Under the pieces are notes generated by a model. It was not told the DNA's origin, did not search any database, and saw nothing but the letters and a program-made list of their open reading frames with translations. From positions 1 to 41,525 of the forward strand of contig JAHJSH010000029.1 in assembly GCA_018830525.1 (NCBI GenBank): a DNA stretch of 41,525 nt, read 5' to 3'. Below, in pieces: positions 1 to 8,646 of the stretch (position 1 is the stretch's first letter; each line of letters begins with the position of its first letter). Both the position numbers and the translations under genes were made by a program. The DNA comes from Nanobdellota archaeon (GTDB lineage Archaea; Nanobdellota; Nanobdellia; Pacearchaeales; GW2011-AR1).

Positions 1-1
1 C

Positions 2-36
2 AAAGAAGTAGGGTCAACTTCCCTACTTTCTTTAAT
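2..36 (+). terminator. Stem-loop with T-rich 3' flank (AAAGAAGTAGGG...CCCTACTTTCTTT), likely terminator of an upstream gene
   Basis: Inverted repeat GTAGGG/CCCTAC extended by AAAGA/TTTCTTT with one bulge, followed by T-rich DNA. Confidence 0.5.
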
Positions 37-199
37 ATTTTTTAGAATATATATTTATTGACGACGAAGTTTGCCAACTAGAAGCACAATTCATCTCCTC
101 ACTAAACTAAGGAGATTTCTTGATGCGGCAAACTTTTAAACCTTTCCCCTAGTACCAAGCAATCAAAACATTTATAAAGTATATTTTCTTATATAAATC

Positions 200-667
200 A
201 TGAAAAAAGAGGGGGTTAAAATTGGTTCTCCATTTGTAAGAGAGAGTGAAACTCATGAAAAAATTCACATCCATTTAAAGGAACATCCCCGAGGATTAAC
301 AACTCAAGATATCGAAGAACAAACAGGAATTTCTAGAAAGGCTGTTGAAAAACATTTACAAATGCTTTTATTTTCTAATGATATTTATATGAAACAAGTT
401 GGGAGTGCAAGAATTTATTATCCAAATCACAGATATCATCATTTAGATTTTAAGTATTTTGATTTTGGCAAAAAAAGATTTTATATTGATTTAATTGATA
501 ATAATTATGGAAAATCTTTATTAGTTCAACAAAAAATAAAAGAAGGAGAGAAATGGATAATGAAAGGGAGTGTGTTTATTCCTTTAGAAGCTGCAAAAGA
601 TTTTTTAAGTAACTTTAAAGATTTAATGAACTCTAAAAAATTAAAAGAGGAGATAGCAAAAGGTTAA
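200..667 (+). CDS. Winged-helix/HTH DNA-binding protein, possible R-M controller
   Basis: N-terminal HTH pattern (GLTTQDIEEQTGISRKAVEKHLQML); starts just after a TATA-like stretch; immediately precedes two methyltransferase genes. Confidence 0.6.
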   Translation: MKKEGVKIGSPFVRESETHEKIHIHLKEHPRGLTTQDIEEQTGISRKAVEKHLQMLLFSNDIYMKQVGSARIYYPNHRYHHLDFKYFDFGKKRFYIDLIDNNYGKSLLVQQKIKEGEKWIMKGSVFIPLEAAKDFLSNFKDLMNSKKLKEEIAKG

Positions 668-668
668 G

Positions 669-2195
669 ATGGAACCACAATTATTTCTTGAAAATTCTCC
701 CGCACTGAAACTCAAAAAAGATTTTTTTAGTTATACTTTTGAAAAAAATAATTCTGTTGAAACTAGGCATGAAAAGGGTCAATACTTTACTCATAAAGAA
801 CTTGTGAAGATGATCCTTGATCAAGTCCCCATAACTTCTGAAAGTAAAATTTTAGACCCTACTTGCGGGGCTGGGGCCTTCCTTATGGAAGCTTTAAAGA
901 AGGGAGATATTACCAATATCTATGGGGTGGACATAGATAAAAAAGCATTAGAGTCCTGCAAAATGAATCTTGGCTCTAAATCTACAAATTTAATTGAAGA
1001 AAATTTTATAAAAGAAAAAATCTTTGAAAAAGAATTTTTTGATGTAATTATTGGGAATCCCCCCTTTCAAAATTTGAGGGCTGATGGTTTAGATTATGAT
1101 CCTTATTATCCTATTTATCAAAAAGTTACTTCAGGAATTGCAAATTCATCTACATTAGTTTTAGCAAAATCTTATGAATTATTAAAAGAGGGAGGATATT
1201 TAGGATTTGTTTTGCCTAAGAATTTTATTAGGGTTGATTCTTTTAGAAATATAAGAAAATTTTTATTAGAAAATACTAGGATAATTTCTATAATTGATGT
1301 AGACCATCATTTCAAAGATGTTAGATGCGACCAAATTTTAATGATACTTCAAAAAAAAAGATTAACACAAGAAGAATTAAAAAAGAACCTTGTAAGTATC
1401 ACACCTTATAAAAAATTAATAGAACTTAATAAGCAGGAAGCATATGGTATCATCCAATCTGAATTTTTTAATTATGCTTTTTATCCCTTATTTTATGATC
1501 TAGAAGTTAAAAAAATAGCAGATAAATTAATAAAAATAGGTAAAACCTTAAAAGATTGTTCTCAAATTTTTAGGGGAATCTCAATCGGTTCATTACATCT
1601 TAGTTTATCTAAATCTAATGGGCCCAACTTAATTAAATGTTATAGGGGGGATTCAATTAAAAGATTTGGTTTAAAATATTATCTTTATTTAGACGAATCT
1701 AAACTTATCCCAACAGAAATAAAAAAATTATCAAGATTATTAAAAGAAAAAATTGTCATCCAAAACATTTTCTCAAAAGAAGGAGGGGTTTTTTTAAATT
1801 TTAGTAGTTCTGATGAAGTTTCTTTAGATACTGTAACAAATATCATTCCAAATAAAGATATAAATCCATTTTTATTAATGGGGATATTAGGATCAAAACT
1901 ATCAAATTTCTTTTTAATTAATGTAGTTTACCTTAATTCAAATTTTACTATGCACACGGATAAACTTTACATAGGAACAATACCAGTAATACTCCCCGAT
2001 AAACAAAAAGAAGATTTAATTCAAGGACATGTTGAAAAGTTGATTGGAATTAAAGACAAATACTCTCCTGAATTTAATGAAACCTATGCTAAATTAAACA
2101 AAATAATATATCAGATTTATCAAATAACAGGTGCTGAGATTAAGACAATAGAAGAATTTTTAAAGGGAGCTATGAGTAAAAAACACCATGGCTGA
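669..2195 (+). CDS. N6-adenine DNA methyltransferase (type I/IIG-like M domain)
   Basis: SAM motif LDPTCGAGAFLMEAL and catalytic NPPF (IIGNPPFQN); long C-terminal region may hold target recognition. Confidence 0.85.
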   Translation: MEPQLFLENSPALKLKKDFFSYTFEKNNSVETRHEKGQYFTHKELVKMILDQVPITSESKILDPTCGAGAFLMEALKKGDITNIYGVDIDKKALESCKMNLGSKSTNLIEENFIKEKIFEKEFFDVIIGNPPFQNLRADGLDYDPYYPIYQKVTSGIANSSTLVLAKSYELLKEGGYLGFVLPKNFIRVDSFRNIRKFLLENTRIISIIDVDHHFKDVRCDQILMILQKKRLTQEELKKNLVSITPYKKLIELNKQEAYGIIQSEFFNYAFYPLFYDLEVKKIADKLIKIGKTLKDCSQIFRGISIGSLHLSLSKSNGPNLIKCYRGDSIKRFGLKYYLYLDESKLIPTEIKKLSRLLKEKIVIQNIFSKEGGVFLNFSSSDEVSLDTVTNIIPNKDINPFLLMGILGSKLSNFFLINVVYLNSNFTMHTDKLYIGTIPVILPDKQKEDLIQGHVEKLIGIKDKYSPEFNETYAKLNKIIYQIYQITGAEIKTIEEFLKGAMSKKHHG

Positions 2196-2979
2196 AAAAA
2201 TGAATGATTTTAATGGAAAAGAATGGCTTCAAAATTCCTTTTCTATTTGGAGAGATATAAAAAAAAGTAAGGAAGAAAGAGCACTTAAACATCCAGCAAT
2301 GTTCCCAATAACCCTCGCTGAAAAATTAATTAAAATTTATACAAAAGACGAAGATAATGCAATTGTTCTAGACCCCTTTGTAGGGGTTGGATCTACTCTG
2401 ATTGCAGCACAAAATTTAGGTAGAAAGGGGATTGGAGTAGATTTGAATAAAGAATTTTGCAAAATTTCTAAAGAAAGAACTAAAACAGGATCTGAAGTTA
2501 AGATATATAATAAAAATTCGAAATATCTAACAAAATTTATTGATGAAGGCATAGATCTTTGTATAAATTCTCCACCCTATTGGGATATTTTAAATCAACG
2601 AAGAACTGCAGATAAAAAAGATTCTATTAATTATTCAGATTCAAAAGATGACATCGGAAACATAGAAGATTATCAGGATTTTTTATCTGAATTAAAAGAA
2701 GTGTATTCGGGAGTGTATGAATTGTTAAAACCTAATAAGAGATGTTGCGTAATAGTGATGGATATAAGAAAAAAAGATAAATTTTTCCCATTGCATATAG
2801 ATATAACAAAAATTATGGAAGAAATAGGTTTTGAACTAGAGGAATTTATAATTTGGGATAGACAACATGAATATAATAACATGAAAACATTAGGATATCC
2901 TTGGGTTTTTAGGGTAAACAAGGTCCATGAATTTATCTGTGTTTTTTGGAAAAGAGATAAAGAAAAGAAGAAAAAATAA
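2188..2979 (+). CDS. DNA methyltransferase with SPPYW catalytic motif (m4C or m6A)
   Basis: VLDPFVGVGSTLIAAQNLGRKGIGVDLN plus CINSPPYWDIL; overlaps the preceding gene by 8 nt. Confidence 0.85.
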   Translation: MAEKMNDFNGKEWLQNSFSIWRDIKKSKEERALKHPAMFPITLAEKLIKIYTKDEDNAIVLDPFVGVGSTLIAAQNLGRKGIGVDLNKEFCKISKERTKTGSEVKIYNKNSKYLTKFIDEGIDLCINSPPYWDILNQRRTADKKDSINYSDSKDDIGNIEDYQDFLSELKEVYSGVYELLKPNKRCCVIVMDIRKKDKFFPLHIDITKIMEEIGFELEEFIIWDRQHEYNNMKTLGYPWVFRVNKVHEFICVFWKRDKEKKKK

Positions 2980-3486
2980 TCATTCTAACAAAAAACCCTT
3001 TTTGTTAATTGGAAAGATTGAATTTTTGTCTACACTCTTTGATTTAATATTATATTTAAAAACCAATATTTTTTTATCTTTATTATATGTTAATAGGGAA
3101 TTCTCAATATCTTCATTTAATAATAAAAGATTCACTTCATCAGGTAACCCTTTAGAAGAAACTATAAAAGATATTTTTGGTTTTGCTAGTTTGCTATAAC
3201 AATGCATTTCTCCTATTTTCTTTAAACCAATTGCGCTAACCTCTCTGTTAAGGAAAACCAGTTCAATCTTTTTTGTAGACTTCTTTATTAATATCCCTAA
3301 TATATCTGGTTTGAATTCTAATGAAGAATAATCCTCAACTTGTTTTATCTCTGGAATTGCTAATTTTGATAGATTTGATTCTGGGATAATTATTTTTATT
3401 TCATATTCTGGAGAATATTTATTTCTTAAAAAATTCTCTAACCAGGTTTTTAGGATATTTGTGAAATTTTCTTTTTCAGTTGTCAT
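2980..3486 (-). CDS. PD-(D/E)XK-like domain protein with degraded active site, paralogous to the C-terminus of the next gene
   Basis: FKPDILGILIKK...ELVFLNREVSAIGLKKIGEMHCYSKLAKPKISFIVSSK aligns with FKIRPDIVGFILK...GFIEVKIGELTIQDIGQLLGYCLVANPKIAILISPK of the 545-aa protein. Confidence 0.5.
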   Translation of the reverse strand: MTTEKENFTNILKTWLENFLRNKYSPEYEIKIIIPESNLSKLAIPEIKQVEDYSSLEFKPDILGILIKKSTKKIELVFLNREVSAIGLKKIGEMHCYSKLAKPKISFIVSSKGLPDEVNLLLLNEDIENSLLTYNKDKKILVFKYNIKSKSVDKNSIFPINKKGFLLE

Positions 3487-5120
3487 TTTAAATCAAAAAA
3501 TTTAAATTTATTATCTTTCCAAGTAGCTATTAAAATTTTTTTATCATGATGATAAGATAACAAATAAGGATGAGCTTTTAATATTTTAATTAAATTCATT
3601 GAGGGCTCTTTTGGAGAAATTAGTATAGCAATTTTTGGATTTGCTACAAGGCAATAACCTAATAATTGACCTATATCTTGGATGGTTAGTTCTCCTATTT
3701 TAACTTCAATAAATCCTAACTCATGAGATTTTAGAATAAAACCTACAATATCGGGTCTAATCTTGAACTGATTACAAAAATCAAAATCATCAAATAGACC
3801 ATTTCTTATAATAAAATTATCTAAATTAACTGGGGATGTATCATGTGCCTTTACCTCAGTTTTTAATAATCTTTTCAAGTATCCTTCAAAATAAATAGTA
3901 ATTGGCGCATATAATTGTTGTTCAGGATTTGTTCTTTGATTAATAATAATCTTTTTCTGTGCTCCTTTAGTTTTACCATAATTCGCTTTGATAATATTCT
4001 TTGTAAGAACCCTTCTTTTTTTATTAAGTTCATTAAAAATCTTTTTTTCATCTAATTTTTCATCTTTTCCAGTTATAAATAAAATATTTTTATTCTTGGA
4101 TTTGTTCAGTTTATTTTTACAATAAATACAACCCAATTTGCAACAAACTTGCCAATATGAATCAAAATGCCCCTTTATTTCTAAAGGTAGTCTTATATCT
4201 TTTTCACCAGGATGAAAAGCTTTTATTTGATTTATTCGGATAGGGCTCGGAGGTTGACAATCATCAGAATTGTAAAATTTTACCTTAAGATTATAGTTTT
4301 TTAATTCATTAAACATATCTTGTTTATGTTTCAATCTTATTTTAAAAGCATTATAATATTCTGGAAAAAACTTAATTTGATGTTCTCTCCCCCAACTCAA
4401 AGGATTTGTATTATAATAATCTTCCAAATTAGAATCTCTAATATTTGGATGCCCCCAGTCAATTGTATGGATTGGTAGAGATAATTCTTTTTTAAGAAAG
4501 TTACAAATCAATACAGGCATTTTCCAATTTCTAACAATCTGAAAATAAGCCCTCATTCTCCCAGTTCCATTTTCTCCATCTCTTGGAAGCCATCCGCCAC
4601 GATTAAAAAAACCTGCAGTATCTAATAGTCCGTTAACAAATTCAATTTTATATTCTTTAGGAGAAGAATATATAGTATTAGGGATCTCAAAAGAATCAAA
4701 ATTTATTTTACCATTAAATAAAGAAGTGATTTTTCTATAAGATTCTAAATCATTTTTAAATTCTAAAACTAAGAAAGTCATATGGTCATTCCCAATAATA
4801 TCATAATCAATTTTGAATTTTTTTAAAAGAAAAGGCATAACGCTGTTATTTATTGAATTGATTGTAGAATCTCTCTGTTCATATTCTTTTTTTGAGTCTT
4901 TTGATACAATAGTTCCACAGGTTTTACAAATAAGATTTTTATCTTCATTATCTTCTTTTTTTTCAGTTGCGAGATTGCCACATTTTGGACAAGTAGCTAT
5001 TCCATAAACAAACCTATTTTTATGAGCAAATTCAATAATAATCCTCTTTTCTTTATTGAATATATGTCCCCTTCCACACATTAGTCCCATTAAATAAGAT
5101 TCTTGTTTACTTATGTTCAT
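3483..5120 (-). CDS. Putative restriction endonuclease: degenerate LAGLIDADG-like N-terminus with zinc-ribbon insertion plus C-terminal PD-(D/E)XK domain
   Basis: YLMGLMCGRGHI and EFVNGLLDTAGFF resemble paired LAGLIDADG helices; CPKCG...CKTCG; C-terminal RPDIVGF...GFIEVK; convergent with two MTases. Confidence 0.55.
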   Translation of the reverse strand: MNISKQESYLMGLMCGRGHIFNKEKRIIIEFAHKNRFVYGIATCPKCGNLATEKKEDNEDKNLICKTCGTIVSKDSKKEYEQRDSTINSINNSVMPFLLKKFKIDYDIIGNDHMTFLVLEFKNDLESYRKITSLFNGKINFDSFEIPNTIYSSPKEYKIEFVNGLLDTAGFFNRGGWLPRDGENGTGRMRAYFQIVRNWKMPVLICNFLKKELSLPIHTIDWGHPNIRDSNLEDYYNTNPLSWGREHQIKFFPEYYNAFKIRLKHKQDMFNELKNYNLKVKFYNSDDCQPPSPIRINQIKAFHPGEKDIRLPLEIKGHFDSYWQVCCKLGCIYCKNKLNKSKNKNILFITGKDEKLDEKKIFNELNKKRRVLTKNIIKANYGKTKGAQKKIIINQRTNPEQQLYAPITIYFEGYLKRLLKTEVKAHDTSPVNLDNFIIRNGLFDDFDFCNQFKIRPDIVGFILKSHELGFIEVKIGELTIQDIGQLLGYCLVANPKIAILISPKEPSMNLIKILKAHPYLLSYHHDKKILIATWKDNKFKFFDLK

Positions 5121-5184
5121 TTTAAAGTGTCTTTTTTGAAAGTTTATAGTATTTTATCAAGAAATCCTAAGATTTTAAGTTTAC

Positions 5185-6207
5185 CTATCCCTCTTGTTTT
5201 TTATAAGCTTCTTTAATCAACTCAAAAATTTCATCCAAATTTTCATTATTCTCAATAGTTAATTCAAAACAAGGCCGATTATACCAATTCTGTATCCCTA
5301 GTTTATAAGATTTAAATTTATGATTCTTAATTATTTTTTCTCCTTCTTCAAAAGGAACCATCGGGACCATAATTATTTTTCCTTTTTTAAGATAAAAATA
5401 AACAAAATTGATGTTATTTCTAAAAACAATATAATATTTCCTAGGATTTATTTCTGTTTGGGAATTTAAGTTCAAAACAAACTCTTTTATTTCTTGGTAT
5501 AATGAAACAATTGAAGGATTAATTTCATTAAAATGATAATTTTCAGTATAATTTATTCTCATTTCCGGTTCTTTTTGTGTTTCTTCAGATTCTATTATTA
5601 ATTCTTTTTCTGAAAAGTCTGGCTCTAAAATAAAGACCTCTTTATTTTCTTTTTTGTATACACTAAGAATCTCTGGAATTACCAATTTGTCCCAAGTATC
5701 TGTATAAACTCTTTGTGCTTCCTCAATCTCTGGTTTTTCATTATCAATTATTAAAAGAATTTTCTGATTATTTTCTACAGCATCTTTTATTGATTTATAT
5801 AACTCCTGTCCATTTAACAATCCTTCAAATTCAGATTTTATTTCAGGATTACTAGTTATGTATGAATGAATTCTTTCAATAAGATTGTTTTGGCTTACAG
5901 GATTCTTATAAAAAGCAAAAAACTTAGTTATCTGTGGAAAAATATGTTCATAAAATGGATGTTTTGCAAGTTCAACCTCCACTAAATAAAATTTTATATC
6001 TTCTGGGTCTTCTAAATCAAAAAGAAGTCCGTCAGGGATAGACCCCCCAAGTGAAATAGACTCTATTTTCTTTTTAGTATCTAAGTAAATTGTTTTGTTT
6101 CCAAAAAGTTTTTTAGAATTATTTTTAACTTCTCTTTCAAAATCCTCTTCAAGATTGAAAGTTTGTTTTTCTAATTTAACTCCATTACAATATACTGCTT
6201 GATTCAT
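5185..6207 (-). CDS. PD-(D/E)XK-like nuclease-fold protein with DUF5655-like C-terminus
   Basis: GGSIPDGLLFDLEDPEDIKFYLVEVELAKHPFYEHIFPQI (PD...ExE) and C-terminal PRKYYIVFRNNINFVYFYLKKGKI...FELTIENNENLDEIFELIKEAY. Confidence 0.5.
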   Translation of the reverse strand: MNQAVYCNGVKLEKQTFNLEEDFEREVKNNSKKLFGNKTIYLDTKKKIESISLGGSIPDGLLFDLEDPEDIKFYLVEVELAKHPFYEHIFPQITKFFAFYKNPVSQNNLIERIHSYITSNPEIKSEFEGLLNGQELYKSIKDAVENNQKILLIIDNEKPEIEEAQRVYTDTWDKLVIPEILSVYKKENKEVFILEPDFSEKELIIESEETQKEPEMRINYTENYHFNEINPSIVSLYQEIKEFVLNLNSQTEINPRKYYIVFRNNINFVYFYLKKGKIIMVPMVPFEEGEKIIKNHKFKSYKLGIQNWYNRPCFELTIENNENLDEIFELIKEAYKKQEG

Positions 6208-6283
6208 TTTGATTTTTCTCAGAAATCCCTGAGGTTTTTCACCTCTAATTTAATTAAATATTATCTTATTTAAATCTTCCCTA

Positions 6284-6405
6284 TTCCTCTTCTTCTTCAC
6301 CCCCCCTTTTACTCAAACTTATCTTCACACCCTTCACAATATCAACACTCTGAATAACATCATCATCTAAAACTCCTTTTCTTCCTCTTGCATTAAATTT
6401 AGCAT
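6284..6405 (-). pseudogene. C-terminal remnant of an unidentified ORF
   Basis: Minus-strand reading KFNARGRKGVLDDDVIQSVDIVKGVKISLSKRGGEEEE* is open but has no start; it abuts a tandem ATTTAGCATA repeat. Confidence 0.3.
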
Positions 6406-6427
6406 AATTTAGCATAATTTAGCATAA
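6397..6427. repeat. Three tandem ~10-bp units (ATTTAGCATA)
   Basis: aaatttagcataatttagcataatttagcataac. Confidence 0.7.
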
Positions 6428-6737
6428 CAAACTCTTCCCAAAATCCTTTTTCTTTTCTCTTAAAGATTTCATCACCTTTTCATAATACTTGGGATAACTT
6501 ACTTTTATTCTATTGAGTTTTATTTTTATGTATTTCTTTCTGCATTTTTCTGAACAAAATAACAAAACTTTTTCATGTCGGAAATTAAACCACATTATTT
6601 AGAATGTGGAAGTAGTTGTTTTAATTTCCGAGCATCCTAAAAACAACTGCTACATTGTTTTTTTCATCTCTAAATTGTGGAGCTAACCATATTCCACTGT
6701 TAAATTCTTTTTTACGGGTTTTGCAGGTTTGGGTCAT
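6419..6737 (-). pseudogene. Disrupted second copy of the 67-aa zinc-finger (TRASH/MYM-like) gene
   Basis: Long nucleotide identity to 8438-8641 (e.g. cataatacttgggataacttacttttattctattgagttt) interrupted by an ~83-bp insertion at 6577-6659. Confidence 0.75.
6577..6659. mobile_element. MITE-like ~83-bp insertion flanked by the 8-bp direct repeat TTTTTCAT
   Basis: Absent from the intact copy at 8438-8641; internal inverted repeats GGAAATTAAA/TTTAATTTCC and CCACATT/AATGTGG. Confidence 0.5.
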
Positions 6738-6801
6738 GTTGTTTATTCTTTTGTTTCTTCTTTTGTTTCTTCTTTTGTTTTTTCTTTTGTTTTTTCTTTT
6801 G
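6738..6801. repeat. Low-complexity tandem repeat (TTTTGTTTCTTC-like units)
   Basis: Repeated ttgtttcttctt/ttgttttttctt units; read on the minus strand as (R/K)NKR repeats. Confidence 0.7.
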
Positions 6802-6802
6802 T

Positions 6803-8290
6803 TTATATAAATGAGAAAGTAGTTATTGGAATATAAATAACATTTTCTTCTTTTTTTATTTTTTGACAATCGCAGATAACAATACCATATTTTGAACTGA
6901 ATTTTTTAATTGCTCTTTTTATTTGACCTTTATCTTTTTTACCATAACCTACTTCAACTGGAATGATATTTTCCTTTGAATCTTGAATTAAGAAATCAAC
7001 CCCCCCATCATTAGAATCATAGAATATTCCTGTTGGCTGATTAACTGTTTCTTTCATTCTTATGAAATATGATGCAACCATATTTTCTACAAGAACACCA
7101 AACATTTCTTTATTATTTCTATCAAAGGCTCCAAGTTTAAATCTTATAGCAGTATTTATTGAAGGAGAAAGAAAATAATATTTCCAAGATTTTCTAACTA
7201 TTTTTCCAGCCCCGCCATGAGGTTTGACATTAAAAATCAGATGAGTCTTTTCTAAAACATCTAAAATACTTCTAACCAGTGTTGGCGATATGCCCAATCG
7301 TTCTGAAAGTTTTGAATCAGAAGTCCCTCCTGGAGATTGCAAAGCTAAGAAAGTTAATATTCTAGATATCATATTTCTTGTATCTGTATTAAATGATTGT
7401 ATTGAAAATATGTCTTTTTCGATTACTCTATCAATCATGCTAAATATTTTTTCATGAGCTTCTATTTGAGACATATTTAGAGTAAATGGAAATCCCTTAT
7501 AACAAACAAAATCTTCCCATTCCTTTTCAATTGGTCTTTCTATTTTTAATATTTTTTTAGTTAATTCATTTTCTTTTGATGAAGCAAGTTCAAAAATAGT
7601 TTCATTATCTCCTTTAAAGATTAAATTCCTAATACTCTCAGCCATGTCTTTAGGAGGGAACCAGTTTTCATATTTTAGAGTTAAATATTCTGAAAAATTC
7701 ATTGGGAAAATAATTTCTTTAGTTGTTCTTCTAGCAGCATCAACATTTAACTCCAAGCTTAATGCAGAAGATCCAGTGAAAATCATAAATATTTTTTTGC
7801 TTTTATCAAAAAACACTTTTGCGGTTTCACTCCAATTATGATCAAAGTGTGCTTCATCTACAAAAATAAATACTTCTTTATCCAAATGAACCGGAGAGAT
7901 TTTATGAACTTCTTGGATAAAAGTGTCTGCAACATCTAAAATCTTTTTCCCTAAATATGCTTTAAGTTCATCTGCTGAAAAATAAAGGAGCCTATCTTGT
8001 TCAATTTTTTTCTCATTTTTTAGATAGTCATAAATCTGAAACACCAAAGTAGTTTTTCCTACGCCTCTTAATCCAGGAAGAACAACTAATCTTTTTGTTA
8101 TATTTCCTAGTCGTTCACCCATGAGAAAGTCATCAACATGTTTTTTTATTCTTAGGTAAGCTCTTCTGTGTTTCAGGATTCTTCCCCCTTCTTCAAGATG
8201 ATTTTTAACTAGTTGTGGAGCTTCAGCTAATTTTGCAAGAGTATACTTCAATAGTATTTCCTTACTATCAGTTTCATTTGGTTCTGCCAT
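6803..8290 (-). CDS. AAA ATPase with C-terminal DUF4143-like region (AAA_14 family)
   Basis: Walker A LPGLRGVGKTTLV; Walker B VFIFVDEAH; C-terminal DSNDGGVDFLIQD...IPVEVGYGKK; start set at MAEPNE. Confidence 0.8.
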   Translation of the reverse strand: MAEPNETDSKEILLKYTLAKLAEAPQLVKNHLEEGGRILKHRRAYLRIKKHVDDFLMGERLGNITKRLVVLPGLRGVGKTTLVFQIYDYLKNEKKIEQDRLLYFSADELKAYLGKKILDVADTFIQEVHKISPVHLDKEVFIFVDEAHFDHNWSETAKVFFDKSKKIFMIFTGSSALSLELNVDAARRTTKEIIFPMNFSEYLTLKYENWFPPKDMAESIRNLIFKGDNETIFELASSKENELTKKILKIERPIEKEWEDFVCYKGFPFTLNMSQIEAHEKIFSMIDRVIEKDIFSIQSFNTDTRNMISRILTFLALQSPGGTSDSKLSERLGISPTLVRSILDVLEKTHLIFNVKPHGGAGKIVRKSWKYYFLSPSINTAIRFKLGAFDRNNKEMFGVLVENMVASYFIRMKETVNQPTGIFYDSNDGGVDFLIQDSKENIIPVEVGYGKKDKGQIKRAIKKFSSKYGIVICDCQKIKKEENVIYIPITTFSFI

Positions 8291-8298
8291 TTTATTCT

Positions 8299-8350
8299 TA
8301 TACATTTTTATGTATATCTATTTATAAATGCCTATACATTTTAATGTATA
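8299..8350. promoter_or_regulatory. Twin 18-bp palindromes flanking a TATA-like element upstream of the AAA ATPase
   Basis: TATACATTTTTATGTATA (8299-8316) and TATACATTTTAATGTATA (8333-8350), with tttataaatg between. Confidence 0.6.
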
Positions 8351-8437
8351 AGCTTATTTAAGCTTTGTGGTAGTTAATGTAGTAGTTTTAGTGGTAGGAT
8401 AATTAGCCGCATAAGTGGTAATACTTCTTTTCTCTTC

Positions 8438-8641
8438 CTAACCCATCCAATCTTTTACTTCTCCCTTCATCACCTTTTCATAATACTTGGGATAACTTAC
8501 TTTTATTCTATTGAGTTTTGTTTTTATGTATTCCTTTCTGCATTTTTCTGAACAAAATAATAAAACTTTTTCATCTCTAAATTGTGGGGCTAACCATATC
8601 CCGCTATTAATCTCTTTTTTACAGGTTTTGCATTTTTCCAT
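8438..8641 (-). CDS. Small zinc-finger protein (TRASH/MYM-like)
   Basis: CKTCKKEINSGIWLAPQFRDEKVLLFCSEKCRKEY. Confidence 0.6.
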   Translation of the reverse strand: MEKCKTCKKEINSGIWLAPQFRDEKVLLFCSEKCRKEYIKTKLNRIKVSYPKYYEKVMKGEVKDWMG

Positions 8642-8646
8642 TTTAA

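Noticed and set aside
2927-3199. 90-aa plus-strand ORF after the second methyltransferase
   Set aside because: Runs antisense to the 168-aa gene and overlaps the methyltransferase end; no independent support.
3483-5120. Free-standing active homing endonuclease or intein
   Set aside because: No extein or splice junction residues; the LAGLIDADG acidic residues look lost, and the R-M context better fits a restriction component.
6621-6869. 82-aa ORF with KRKNKRKNKRRNKR
   Set aside because: Frame crosses the end of the AAA ATPase gene, a low-complexity repeat, the broken zinc-finger copy and the MITE-like insert; not a real gene.
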